A stretch of 43,234 nucleotides of DNA from Cellulosimicrobium funkei. GTDB lineage: Bacteria; Actinomycetota; Actinomycetes; Actinomycetales; Cellulomonadaceae. Of this stretch, positions 1 through 8,209 are shown in pieces. Numbering within the stretch: position 1 is the stretch's first letter; every line of letters starts with the position of its first letter. The notes beneath the pieces were generated by a model. It was not told the origin of the DNA, ran no database searches, and worked only from the letters and a program-made list of their open reading frames with translations. The stretch covers positions 1 to 43,234 of the forward strand of contig NZ_JNBQ01000031.1 of NCBI RefSeq assembly GCF_001019615.1, written 5' to 3'. The position numbers were made by a program, and so were the translations under genes.

Positions 1-153
1 CCCCAGGCCGGGGCGGGTCTCGACGTTGTTGAACCACACGTACTCGACCCCGGTGCGGTTCGTCCAGGCCTGCTTGCACGTGACCGAGCACGTGTGACAC
101 CCGATGCACTTGTCCAGGTTCATCACCATCGACATCTGCGCCATGACCTTCAT
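1..153 (-). CDS. narH: Respiratory nitrate reductase beta subunit NarH (5' part only)
   Basis: Only the first 51 codons are present; the gene continues past the left edge. NarH carries iron-sulfur clusters that pass electrons from the NarI cytochrome b to NarG at the inner face of the membrane. The visible part has the first cluster motif, C16-x2-C19-x2-C22-x3-C26, in the context DKCIGCHTCSVTCKQAW, followed by the family-typical WTNR and VWFNNVETRPG. The ATG overlaps the narG stop by one base (TGATG) and has a strong Shine-Dalgarno, AGGAGGTGA, inside the end of narG. It is therefore translationally coupled to narG. Identity is secure; nothing can be said about the missing C-terminus or about narJ and narI. 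Confidence 0.95.
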   Translation of the reverse strand, partial: MKVMAQMSMVMNLDKCIGCHTCSVTCKQAWTNRTGVEYVWFNNVETRPGLG

Positions 154-3100
154 CAGTAGGTCACCTCCTGAGAACGACGACGGATCACCGTGACCTCGTC
201 ACGCTGGTTGCCCGTCGGGCCGATGTAGTTGAAGCCGTACGAGAGCTGCGCGTAGCCGCCGATGAGGTGGGTCGGCTTGAGCAGCACGCGGGTCAGGGAG
301 TTGTGGATGCCGCCCCGCAGCCCGGACGTCTCCGACCGCGGCACGTCCACGGTCCGGTCCTTCGCGTGGTACATGAAGACCGTGCCCTCGGGCATGCGGT
401 GCGAGACGACGGCGCGCGCGACCACGACGCCGTTGCGGTTGTAGGACTCGATCCAGTCGTTGTCCGCGACGCCGATCTTCTCCGCGTCCTGCGGGCTCAT
501 CCAGATCGTGGGGCCGCCGCGCGAGAGCGACAGCATGAAGAGGTTGTCCTGGTACTCCGAGTGGATCGACCACTTCGAGTGCGGGGTCAGGTACCGCACC
601 GCGACCTCCGCGTAGCCCTCCGACCCCTGTGCCCCCGTCGGGGACGTGTCGCCGACGCGCGAGTCGCCGAAGAGACGGTGCATGTCGAGCGGCGGTCGGT
701 AGACGGGGAGCTGCTCGCCGAGCTCGGTCATCCAGTCGTGGTCGAGGAAGAAGTGCTGACGGCCGGTGAGCGTGTGCCACGGCTTGAGCCGCTCCACGTT
801 GATGACGAACGCGCTGTAGCGCCGTCCGCCGTGCTCGGAGCCGGACCACTCGGGAGAGGTGATGACCGCCGTCGGGCGCGACTGCACGTCCGGGAATGTG
901 ATCCGCTTGCCCTGCTCGTCCCGCGCGAGGTCGGCCAGGCGCCGCCCGGTGCGACGCTCCAGGTCCTCGAACCCCTGCACCGCGAGCCGGCCGTTCGTCG
1001 TCCCCGAGAGCGCGAGGATCATCTCGCACACGTGGGTGTCCCGGTCCAGGCGCGGGCGCCCCGCCGTCGGTCCGTCGGCGACGACGCCGTTCGCGACGGC
1101 GAGTCGCTCGACCTCCGGCGTCGGGTCGAACGCGACGCCCTTGGTGACCATGCCCACCTTCTGGGTGAGCGGGCCCAGGGCGGCGAGCCGGTCGGCGAAC
1201 GCCGGGTAGTCGCGCTCGACGACGACGAGCTTCGACATGGTCACCCCGGGCACGAGCTCGTCCTGCGGCAGGACCTCGCCGTGGGGCGTGGCCATGGCGT
1301 CGGGCGTGTCGTGCGCGAGGGGGACGGCCACGACGTCCTTGCGCACGCCCAGGTGCGTCACCGACATCTCCGAGATGCGCCGGGCGATCGTGTGGAAGAT
1401 GTCGAAGTCCGTGCGCGTCTGCCACGGGGGACTGATCGCCGGGTTGAACGAGTGCACGAACGGGTGCATGTCCGTCGAGGACAGGTCGTGCTTCTCGTAC
1501 CAGGTCGCGGCCGGCAGCACGACGTCGGAGAACAGCGTCGTCGACGTCATCCGGAAGTCGGCGGTGACGAGCAGGTCGAGCTTCCCCCGGGGCGCCTCGT
1601 CGTGCCACGCGATGTCCCGCGGTCGGCGGTCCGGCCCGGACTCGGGGGCGCGCACCGCGGCGTCGGTCCCGAGCAGGTGCTTGAGGAAGTACTCGTTGCC
1701 CTTGCCCGACGACCCGAGCAGGTTCGCGCGCCAGACGGTGAGGACGCGCGGGAAGTTCGCCGGGTCGTCGGGATCGGCGCACGCGTAGTCGAGCTCGCCG
1801 GAGGAGAGCTGGTCGACGACGTGGCGCACCGGGTCCTTGCCCGCCGCCTCCGCCTGGTCCACCAGGTCGAGGGGGTTGCGGTCGAACGTCGGGTAGCTCG
1901 GCGTCCAGCCGCGACGGACGGACTCCACCAGCGTGTCCGCCGTCGTGCGGCCCGAGAACTTCCCGGTGGCCAGCGAGGACGCGAGCGCGTCCGCGGGCAG
2001 GCCGTCGTAGCGCCACTGGTCCGTCGCGAGGTACCAGAACGCCGTGCTGATCATGAGGCGCGGAGGCCGGACCCAGTCGAGCGCGTTGGCGTACTGCTGG
2101 AAGCCGGTGATCGGGCGGACCTTCTCCTGCCCCACGTAGTGCGCCCACCCGCCGCCGTTCACGCCCTGGCAGCCGGTCATGGTCACGAGGGCGAGGAACG
2201 TGCGGTAGATCGTGTCGGAGTGGAACCAGTGGTTGGTGCCTGCGCCCATGATGATCATCGACCGGCCGCCCGAGTCGAGCGCGTTCTGCGCGAACTCCCG
2301 CCCGATGCGCGCCGCCGCGGCGGCGGGCACGCCGGTGATCTCCTCCTGCCAGGCGGGGGTGCCCGGGGTCGCGGGGTCGTCGTAGCCCGTCGGCCACTCG
2401 CCCGGCAGCTCCAGGTCGGGGCGGTCCACGCCGTACTGCGCGAGCAGCAGGTCGTAGACCGTCGTGACGAGGTGCTCGCCCACGCGGTGCGTCGGCACGC
2501 CGCGCCGCACCGAGCCCGCGCCGCCCTGGTGCTCGGCGCCCTCCTCGGGGGCGAGGTCGAAGCGCGGGAGGTCGACGGAGACCGGCCCGTCCGACGTCCC
2601 GCCCGTCAGGTCCGCGACCGAGAGCGCCGGCTCGACGCCCTCGAGGTCGAGGTTCCACCGCCCGGGGTCGCCGTAGCGGTGGCCGAGCGACCCGTTGGGG
2701 ACGACGACGTCGCCCGCGCGGGACAGGATCACCGTCTTCGACGCCGCGTTCGCGGTGCCGGCCTGGTCGGCCGCGGGCGTGCCCGCGAGCCGGTCCGCCG
2801 TGAGGAAGCGCCCCGGCACGTACGCGTCGCCGCGCCGCTCGAGCGTCACGAGGTACGGCGCGTCGGTGAACCGCGCCATGTAGTCGAGGAACCGGGGCGC
2901 GCGGTCGCGCACGTGGAACTCGCTGAGGATGACGTGCCCCATGGCCTGGGCGAGGGCGCCGTCGGTGCCGGGGTGCGGGGCGAGCCACTCGTCGGCGAAC
3001 TTGGTGTTGTCCGCGTAGTCGGGGGACACCACGATGACCTTCTGCCCGCGGTAGCGGGCCTCGGTCATGAAGTGGGCGTCGGGGGTGCGGGTGACCGGGA

Positions 3101-3905
3101 CGTTGGAGCCCCACATGATGCAGTAGGTGGAGTTCCACCAGTCGGCGGACTCGGGGACGTCCGTCTGGTCGCCGAACACCTGCGGGGAGGCGACGGGCAG
3201 GTCGGCGTACCAGTCGTAGAACGACAGCATGCTCCCGCCCAGGAGCTGGACGAACCGCGACCCCACCCCGTGCGACACCATCGACATCGCCGGGATCGGG
3301 GAGAAGCCGGCGACGCGGTCGGGGCCGTAGGTCTTGATGGTGTGCACGTGGGCGGCGGCGACGATCTCGGCGGCCTCGTCCCAGGTCGCGCGCACGAGCC
3401 CGCCCTTGCCGCGCGCGCTCTTGTAGGCGCGGGCCGCGTCGGGGTCGGAGGTGACCTTCCCCCACGCGAGCACCGGGTCCCCGCCCACGTCGTCCTTCGC
3501 CTGCCGGTACAGGTCGAGCAGGGTGCCGCGGACGTAGGGGTAGCGCACGCGGGTGGGGGAGTAGGTGTACCAGGAGAACGCGGCGCCGCGGGGGCAGCCG
3601 CGGGGTTCGTACTCGGGGGAGTCGGGGCCGACGGAGGGGTAGTCGGTCTGCTGGGTCTCCCAGGTGATGATGCCGTCCTTGACGTAGACCTTCCAGGAGC
3701 AGGACCCGGTGCAGTTCACGCCGTGGGTGGAGCGCACGACCTTGTCGTGGGACCAGCGGTCGCGGTAGAACACGTCGCCCTGGCGCCCGCCGGTCAGGAA
3801 CACCTGCCGCAGGTCGTCCGACACCTGCCCGCGTCGCAGGCGGCTGCCCAGCCGCAGCAGGGCGTCCGCCGGGTCGCGGGGGGTGCGCTCGTCGAGTGGG
3901 GGCAC
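153..3905 (-). CDS. narG: Respiratory nitrate reductase alpha subunit NarG
   Basis: Catalytic subunit of the membrane-bound nitrate reductase, reducing nitrate to nitrite at a molybdenum bis-MGD centre with quinol electrons. It has 1250 residues, matching the usual length near 1250. The N-terminal FS0 cluster motif is visible as H61-x3-C65-x3-C69 with C104 in RGCPRGAAFSW. The stretch FYDWYADLPVASPQ contains D235, which aligns with the molybdenum-ligating aspartate of E. coli NarG. QTDVPESADWWNS follows as in the family. The GTG start at 3905 has GAGGAG about six bases upstream. narK ends 66 bases upstream on the same strand and narH overlaps the stop, so narK-narG-narH is probably one operon, as in corynebacteria. 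There is no sign of damage. Confidence 0.97.
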   Translation of the reverse strand: MPPLDERTPRDPADALLRLGSRLRRGQVSDDLRQVFLTGGRQGDVFYRDRWSHDKVVRSTHGVNCTGSCSWKVYVKDGIITWETQQTDYPSVGPDSPEYEPRGCPRGAAFSWYTYSPTRVRYPYVRGTLLDLYRQAKDDVGGDPVLAWGKVTSDPDAARAYKSARGKGGLVRATWDEAAEIVAAAHVHTIKTYGPDRVAGFSPIPAMSMVSHGVGSRFVQLLGGSMLSFYDWYADLPVASPQVFGDQTDVPESADWWNSTYCIMWGSNVPVTRTPDAHFMTEARYRGQKVIVVSPDYADNTKFADEWLAPHPGTDGALAQAMGHVILSEFHVRDRAPRFLDYMARFTDAPYLVTLERRGDAYVPGRFLTADRLAGTPAADQAGTANAASKTVILSRAGDVVVPNGSLGHRYGDPGRWNLDLEGVEPALSVADLTGGTSDGPVSVDLPRFDLAPEEGAEHQGGAGSVRRGVPTHRVGEHLVTTVYDLLLAQYGVDRPDLELPGEWPTGYDDPATPGTPAWQEEITGVPAAAAARIGREFAQNALDSGGRSMIIMGAGTNHWFHSDTIYRTFLALVTMTGCQGVNGGGWAHYVGQEKVRPITGFQQYANALDWVRPPRLMISTAFWYLATDQWRYDGLPADALASSLATGKFSGRTTADTLVESVRRGWTPSYPTFDRNPLDLVDQAEAAGKDPVRHVVDQLSSGELDYACADPDDPANFPRVLTVWRANLLGSSGKGNEYFLKHLLGTDAAVRAPESGPDRRPRDIAWHDEAPRGKLDLLVTADFRMTSTTLFSDVVLPAATWYEKHDLSSTDMHPFVHSFNPAISPPWQTRTDFDIFHTIARRISEMSVTHLGVRKDVVAVPLAHDTPDAMATPHGEVLPQDELVPGVTMSKLVVVERDYPAFADRLAALGPLTQKVGMVTKGVAFDPTPEVERLAVANGVVADGPTAGRPRLDRDTHVCEMILALSGTTNGRLAVQGFEDLERRTGRRLADLARDEQGKRITFPDVQSRPTAVITSPEWSGSEHGGRRYSAFVINVERLKPWHTLTGRQHFFLDHDWMTELGEQLPVYRPPLDMHRLFGDSRVGDTSPTGAQGSEGYAEVAVRYLTPHSKWSIHSEYQDNLFMLSLSRGGPTIWMSPQDAEKIGVADNDWIESYNRNGVVVARAVVSHRMPEGTVFMYHAKDRTVDVPRSETSGLRGGIHNSLTRVLLKPTHLIGGYAQLSYGFNYIGPTGNQRDEVTVIRRRSQEVTY

Positions 3906-3971
3906 GACAGCTCCTCGGTTCTCAGGGTCGACTTGTCAGGATCGGCGGCGGGGGCGACGTCGTCGGCTCGG

Positions 3972-5318
3972 TCAGGAGGGGTTCGGGGCGCCCGGCCGGG
4001 CGTAGTAGTGCCACGTCAGCCACGTGCACACGGCGAAGAACACGGCGCACCCGACGAAGAACGACCGCGCGGGGACGAGCGAGAGGCCGATGCCGACGAG
4101 GAACGGGCCGAACGCGGCGATCGAGGCGGTCCAGCCGATCACCCCGCCCGCCTGGCGGCGCGGGAAGATCATCGGCATCTGCTTGAACGTCCCGGCGTTG
4201 CCGATGCCCGCGAAGGTGAACACCGCGAGCATCCCGGCGAGGAACCAGCCAAACTGGCCGACGTCGTGCGGGTCGAGGAAGAAGAGCGAGAACACGGTCG
4301 AGACGGTCATGCCGATCCCGGCGACGAGTGTCCAGACCGCGCCGCCGAACCGGTCGCACAGCGGCCCGAACCCGGCGCGCGCGGCCGACCCGAGCAGGGG
4401 GCCGAGGAACGCGTAGCGCAGCGGGTCGGGCGCGTTCTCGAACCCGCCGTACTGCGCGACGATGAGCAGGCCGAGCTGCGCCGCGAAGCCGCTGAACGCC
4501 CCGAAGGTCATGAGGTAGATCGCCGTCATGATCCACGTGTGCTTGTTGCCGAAGATGTCGAGCTGCTCGCGGAGGTTCGCGCTCACCGGGACGCGGCGCA
4601 GGTAGAGGCCGGCGAGCACCGCCCCGAGCACGGCCCACGGCACGAGCACGAGCCCGGCGTTGTGCAGCCACAGGTGGCTGCCGGTCGCCGTCTGCTGGGG
4701 CGTGAGCACCGCCGTGCCCAGGAGGCCGAAGCCCACGACCCACGGCGTGAGGAACTGGATGAGGCTCACGCCGAAGTTGCCGATCCCGGCCTGGAGGCCG
4801 AGCGCCGTCCCCGCCATGCGCTTGGGGAAGAAGTAGCTCGTCGAGGGCATGAAACCCGAGAACGCGCCGCCGCCGATGCCCGCGGCGACCGCGAGGAGCA
4901 GGAGCACCGAGTAGGGCGTGCTCGCGTCCCGGACCGCGAACGTCCAGCCGAGCATCGGCAGCAGGATGAGCGTCGCCGTGCCGCCCACGAGCGTGCGGGT
5001 GCCGACGACGGGCGGCAGGAACATGTAGACCATGCGGAACAGCCCGCCCGCCAGGCCGGGGACGGCCGTGAGCCAGTAGAGCTGCGCCGTCGTGAGGTCG
5101 AAGCCGACGTCGTTGAGCCGGGGTGCGACCGCGCTCACGAGGTACCACGCGCAGAACGCGAGCGTGAGGTTGTACGTCGTGATCCACAGCGTGCGCCACG
5201 CGAACCGGCGGTCCCAGCGGGACTCGTCCTCAGGGTCCCACGTCGCCAGGTCCACGGTCGACGGCGTCCGCACCGCCCGCAGCAGCGAGGGGGGCCTGGT
5301 GGTGGCTGGGGCGGTCAT
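3972..5318 (-). CDS. narK: Nitrate/nitrite MFS transporter NarK
   Basis: 448-residue major facilitator of the nitrate/nitrite porter family, moving nitrate in and nitrite out for the reductase encoded just downstream. Both nitrate signature motifs are visible: the first around residues 150-185 (GFMPSTSYFFPKR then GLQAGIGNFG) and the second around 370-386 (FAGIGNAGTFKQMPMIFP). The two substrate-binding arginines of the family are present as R95 (GGLFRMVYMF) and R314 (AARAGFGPLCDRFGG). The reading frame stays open far upstream. The ATG at 5318 was chosen because GGGAGG lies about six bases before it and the NarK-like sequence begins there. It is the first gene of the narKGH transcription unit, and its leader holds several inverted repeats. 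Confidence 0.95.
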   Translation of the reverse strand: MTAPATTRPPSLLRAVRTPSTVDLATWDPEDESRWDRRFAWRTLWITTYNLTLAFCAWYLVSAVAPRLNDVGFDLTTAQLYWLTAVPGLAGGLFRMVYMFLPPVVGTRTLVGGTATLILLPMLGWTFAVRDASTPYSVLLLLAVAAGIGGGAFSGFMPSTSYFFPKRMAGTALGLQAGIGNFGVSLIQFLTPWVVGFGLLGTAVLTPQQTATGSHLWLHNAGLVLVPWAVLGAVLAGLYLRRVPVSANLREQLDIFGNKHTWIMTAIYLMTFGAFSGFAAQLGLLIVAQYGGFENAPDPLRYAFLGPLLGSAARAGFGPLCDRFGGAVWTLVAGIGMTVSTVFSLFFLDPHDVGQFGWFLAGMLAVFTFAGIGNAGTFKQMPMIFPRRQAGGVIGWTASIAAFGPFLVGIGLSLVPARSFFVGCAVFFAVCTWLTWHYYARPGAPNPS

Positions 5319-5339
5319 GTCGTCCTCCCGTCGTCGCAG

Positions 5340-5396
5340 GTCACGACCACCGTCGTCGTGACGCCGGGTCCGTACCCGGTGCGCCGTCAGCATGAC
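5340..5396 (-). promoter_or_regulatory. narK leader with three inverted repeats (operator candidates)
   Basis: Between the end of the regulator gene and narK lie three perfect short inverted repeats. They are GTCACGAC-7-GTCGTGAC (5340-5362), CCGGGT-4-ACCCGG (5364-5379) and GTCA-3-TGAC (5386-5396). The first ends 22 bases before the narK start codon, just upstream of the Shine-Dalgarno. Placement suggests transcription-factor binding or leader structure controlling narKGH. The adjacent winged-helix regulator is the obvious candidate, which is inference. No canonical FNR or Crp box is seen. Confidence 0.45.
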
Positions 5397-5432
5397 CCGC
5401 CGGCCGGGAGCCGCGGCGGGCCGCGGACCGTG

Positions 5433-5457
5433 AAAAATCAGCTCGCGCGCGAGAGCT
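5433..5457 (-). terminator. Intrinsic terminator of the nar-linked regulator
   Basis: On the minus strand the 12-base palindrome CTCGCGCGCGAG lies inside a longer pairing AGCTC...GAGCT. It is followed directly by TGATTTTT, so the hairpin covers the last codons and the T run sits just after the stop. T runs are very rare in this window, which makes termination plausible. It would separate the regulator transcript from narK. Confidence 0.55.
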
Positions 5458-6169
5458 GCAGCACGCAGTGGTGCGGCTCGACGAACGGGAGCAGCGCTTC
5501 CGCCCGGACGGGGCCCCCGACGCCCGCGAGCACGCCCTGGACGAGGCCGAGGTGGACGGCGCAGACCACGTCCTCGCGCTCGGCGGCGAGCGCGAGGAAC
5601 GGGCACCGGTAGAGGTGGAACCGCAGCCGGTCCTCCTCGAGCTCGGGGTCGAGCCCGAGCTGGTGCAGGTGGTCGTCGAGCGCGGCGAGCTGGTTCTCGG
5701 GCGTGGGCTCGGGACTGTCGTGGCCGGAGGCGCGGAGCACGTCCACGAGCCGTCGCCCTGCCGCGCGCGCGGTCCCGGTGAGGTCGTCGCCCGTGCCCTG
5801 CGCGGCGTCGTACCCTCGGCCGTCGTGCCCGGGCCCGTGGTCCCCCAGCACCGCGCGGGTCAGCGCGGCCCGGACGAGCGACTCGCCGAGACGGCGCGCC
5901 GCGCCGTCGTCCCGGGGCGGGTCCTCGCCCGCGATGGCCTCGTAGAGGATGCGCGGGCGCCCGCGCGTGGTGCGGACCTCCGGGGCGCTGCGCACGAACC
6001 CCGCGTCCGCGAGCCGTTGGAGGTGCTCGCGCGTCGCGCTCGGACACAGCTCCGCCTCGCGCGAGAGGTCGGCGACCGTCATCGGGCCGCGCTCCTGGAG
6101 GGCGTGCAGCAGGGTCAGCCGGCTCGACGACGCGAGCGCGCGATAGGTGGTCGACGTGTCCTCGGGCAC
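5438..6169 (-). CDS. Winged-helix regulator with C-terminal cysteines, next to narKGH
   Basis: 243-residue transcription factor. Residues about 8-75 form an ArsR/DeoR-like winged helix (YRALASSSRLTLLHALQE, then MTVADLSREAELCPSATREHLQRL, then a GRPR wing). The C-terminal domain has C189 in YRCPFLALA, C203 in VVCAVHLGL and C235 in VEPHHCVLQL. The CPFLALA and CAVHLGL contexts resemble the cluster-binding region of SufR-type repressors, so an iron-sulfur cluster sensing oxygen or NO is plausible but not shown. Its position upstream of narK suggests control of nitrate respiration, in the role ArnR plays in Corynebacterium glutamicum. The start is uncertain: GTG at 6169 has CACGAT six bases upstream (leaderless style), while the frame stays open to a GTG at 6190. 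Confidence 0.75.
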   Translation of the reverse strand: MPEDTSTTYRALASSSRLTLLHALQERGPMTVADLSREAELCPSATREHLQRLADAGFVRSAPEVRTTRGRPRILYEAIAGEDPPRDDGAARRLGESLVRAALTRAVLGDHGPGHDGRGYDAAQGTGDDLTGTARAAGRRLVDVLRASGHDSPEPTPENQLAALDDHLHQLGLDPELEEDRLRFHLYRCPFLALAAEREDVVCAVHLGLVQGVLAGVGGPVRAEALLPFVEPHHCVLQLSRAS

Positions 6170-6260
6170 GACGCCATCGTGCCCCGGCACGCCGTCGCCG
6201 GACCGGTCCCGGGGCGGGTCCCGCGCGGATCGGTGACGAAGGTCCCGAGCGCGCGGGCCG

Positions 6261-6815
6261 TCAGGCCCCGGGTGACCGCTGCTCGAGCGTCGCGCGCAGG
6301 GTCGGCCACGCGTCGGCGAAGGCGGGCAGCAGGTCGAGCCCCGCGACGTCGTCGACCGGGACCCACCGGACCTCGACGCTCTCGGCGTCGGTCGCGCGCG
6401 CCTCGACGGTCGCGCCGTCCGCGACCTCCGCGAGGACGGTCGTGTAGCGCCACGGGCCGTGGTCGAGCACGCGTTCGCCCACGACGCGCACGTGCGCGGG
6501 GTCGATGCCCGCCTCCTCCTCCGCCTCGCGCAGGGCTCCCTGGGCGGGCGTCTCGTCAGGCCCGACGGCGCCGCCCGGCACTCCCCACGTCCCGCCCTGG
6601 TCGGACCACGGGGCGCGGTGCTGGAGCACGACGTCGGTCAGCCGGCCTGCGCCGTCGCGCCGCGCGAGCAGCAGCCCGGCCGCGCCGAACAGTCCCCAGT
6701 GCCGCCTCCCGCACTCGCACTCCACCCAGCCGTCGCCCGGCTGCAGGTGGCGGGGGAGCCGCGGGGGCGGCTCGCCGGGGTCGCGCGGCGCGGTGGGGAT
6801 GGTCACGGGGGCCAT
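6261..6815 (-). CDS. NUDIX hydrolase
   Basis: 184-residue NUDIX-fold pyrophosphohydrolase; the substrate cannot be told from sequence. The Nudix box G-x5-E-x7-REAEEEAGI occupies residues about 82-104 (GGAVGPDETP, then ALREAEEEAGI), with all catalytic glutamates present. Before it is an N-terminal segment with the CEC-G motif WVECECGRRHWGLFGAAGLL, common in actinobacterial NUDIX proteins. The reading frame stays open upstream into unrelated sequence. The ATG at 6815 (MAPVTIP) was chosen because it lies just before the conserved region, but no good Shine-Dalgarno precedes it. The gene is divergent from the MFS gene at 6913, with 97 bases between them. Confidence 0.85.
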   Translation of the reverse strand: MAPVTIPTAPRDPGEPPPRLPRHLQPGDGWVECECGRRHWGLFGAAGLLLARRDGAGRLTDVVLQHRAPWSDQGGTWGVPGGAVGPDETPAQGALREAEEEAGIDPAHVRVVGERVLDHGPWRYTTVLAEVADGATVEARATDAESVEVRWVPVDDVAGLDLLPAFADAWPTLRATLEQRSPGA

Positions 6816-6897
6816 GCTGCCAGGCCCGGGCGACGCTCGGCGCCGCGCCCCACGCGGCCGACCGGAAAAGGTTGCTCGGGTGGACGGTACGGCGGCG

Positions 6898-6903
6898 TAC
6901 GCT
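6898..6903 (+). promoter_or_regulatory. -10-like element for the first MFS transporter
   Basis: TACGCT lies nine bases before the GTG at 6913, a spacing that allows leaderless or near-leaderless transcription. No Shine-Dalgarno precedes the GTG. A TTGCTC upstream (6872-6877) is 20 bases away, too far for a normal -35. Confidence 0.35.
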
Positions 6904-6912
6904 GGTCCGCTT

Positions 6913-8151
6913 GTGAGCAGGCTCGGAGAGATCGTCGTGCCCCGGCGCATGGGCACCGGCTTCCGCTGGTTGCTGTCGTCGTCGTGGACCAGCAACGTCG
7001 GCGACGGGATCGCCCTGGCGGCCGCGCCCCTGCTCGTCGCGTCCCAGACCGACTCCGCGTTCCTCGTCGCGCTCGCGGCGCTCCTGCAGCAGCTGCCCTG
7101 GCTCCTGTTCGGCCTCTGGGCCGGGGCGCTGGCCGACCGCCTCGACCGGCGCGTCGTCGTCATGGTCGCGAACGCGCTGCGGGCGCTCGTCGTCGTCGCA
7201 CTGTGCGTGGTGATCGCGACCGGGCACGTGAGCATCGGCGTCGTGCTCGCCGTGACGTTCCTCTACGGGGTCGCCGAGGTGTTCGCCGACTCGGCGTCCC
7301 AGACGCTGCTCCCGATGCTCGTCGAACCACGCGACCTCGGCACCGGCAACGCTCGGCTGCAGGCCGGGTTCCTCACCGCGAACCAGCTCCTCGGTCCGCC
7401 CATCGGTGCGTTCCTGTTCGCGCTCGGGACGGTCTGGCCGTTCGTCGTCCAGGTCGTGTGCGTCGCACTCGCCGTCGTGCTCGTGGGCCGCATCACGATG
7501 CAGCCCGGTGGGGTGCGCGAGACGCAGACGCACGTGCGCCAGGACATCGCCGAGGGTGTGCGGTGGATCCTCGGGAACGCGCCGGTCCGCACGCTCGCCC
7601 TCGTCATCCTGGCCTTCAACGTCACCTGGGCGGCACCGTGGGGCGTCCTCGTCAAGTACGCGCTGGACCACCTCGACATGGGCGAGGTCGGTTTCGGCCT
7701 CCTCACGACGGCCTCGGCCGTCGGGGGAGTGATCGGCATCGCGTCGTTCGGGTGGCTCGAGCGCCACCTGCGGCTCTCGACGATCATGCGCGTGTGCCTC
7801 TCGCTCGAGGTCGTCATGCACCTCGCGCTCGCGCTCACCACGACCGGCTGGGTCGCGCTCGCGATCATGGTCGTGTTCGGGGCGTACGCGTTCGTGTGGG
7901 GCACCGTGTCCAACACGATCCGCCAGCGCGCCGTCCCGACGGAGTTCCAGGGTCGCGTCGGCTCGGTCTACATGGTCTGCGTGTTCGGCGGCAGCGTCGT
8001 CGGGCAGGCGCTGGGCGGCATCCTCGCCCAGACGTGGGGGATCACCGCCCCGTTCTGGTTCGCGTTCGTCGGCGCGGGCGTCACGCTCGCGCTCGTGTGG
8101 CGCCAGCTCGGGCACGTCGCCCACGCCGGAGAGGTGCCCGCGGCCGACTGA
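6913..8151 (+). CDS. MFS transporter, DHA3/MFS_3 type
   Basis: 412-residue integral membrane protein with about twelve hydrophobic segments. It resembles the MFS_3 (EntS/macrolide-efflux-like) branch of the major facilitator superfamily: FRWLLSSSWTSNVGDGIALAAAPLL near the N-terminus, then the loop motif WAGALADRLDRRVVV after helix 2. FQGRVGSVYMVCVFGGSVVG appears in the second half. Probably a proton-driven exporter of small molecules; the substrate is unknown. GTG 6913 was taken as the start (VSRLGEIVVP); a later ATG (MGTGFRW) is possible. A second DHA3-type transporter follows on the same strand after 58 bases and may be a paralogue. Confidence 0.85.
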   Translation: MSRLGEIVVPRRMGTGFRWLLSSSWTSNVGDGIALAAAPLLVASQTDSAFLVALAALLQQLPWLLFGLWAGALADRLDRRVVVMVANALRALVVVALCVVIATGHVSIGVVLAVTFLYGVAEVFADSASQTLLPMLVEPRDLGTGNARLQAGFLTANQLLGPPIGAFLFALGTVWPFVVQVVCVALAVVLVGRITMQPGGVRETQTHVRQDIAEGVRWILGNAPVRTLALVILAFNVTWAAPWGVLVKYALDHLDMGEVGFGLLTTASAVGGVIGIASFGWLERHLRLSTIMRVCLSLEVVMHLALALTTTGWVALAIMVVFGAYAFVWGTVSNTIRQRAVPTEFQGRVGSVYMVCVFGGSVVGQALGGILAQTWGITAPFWFAFVGAGVTLALVWRQLGHVAHAGEVPAAD

Positions 8152-8209
8152 CCGTCCGCCGACGGCGAATTCCGTGGACCGTGTGGGTGGCGGCCGTCAG
8201 GATGTGCGG

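Noticed and set aside
267-5612. Open frame of 1781 codons on the plus strand opposite narG and narK
   Set aside because: Very long open frames opposite real genes are expected at this GC content. The product is a low-complexity Arg/Val/Asp/Gly-rich string, while narG and narK on the minus strand have full motifs.
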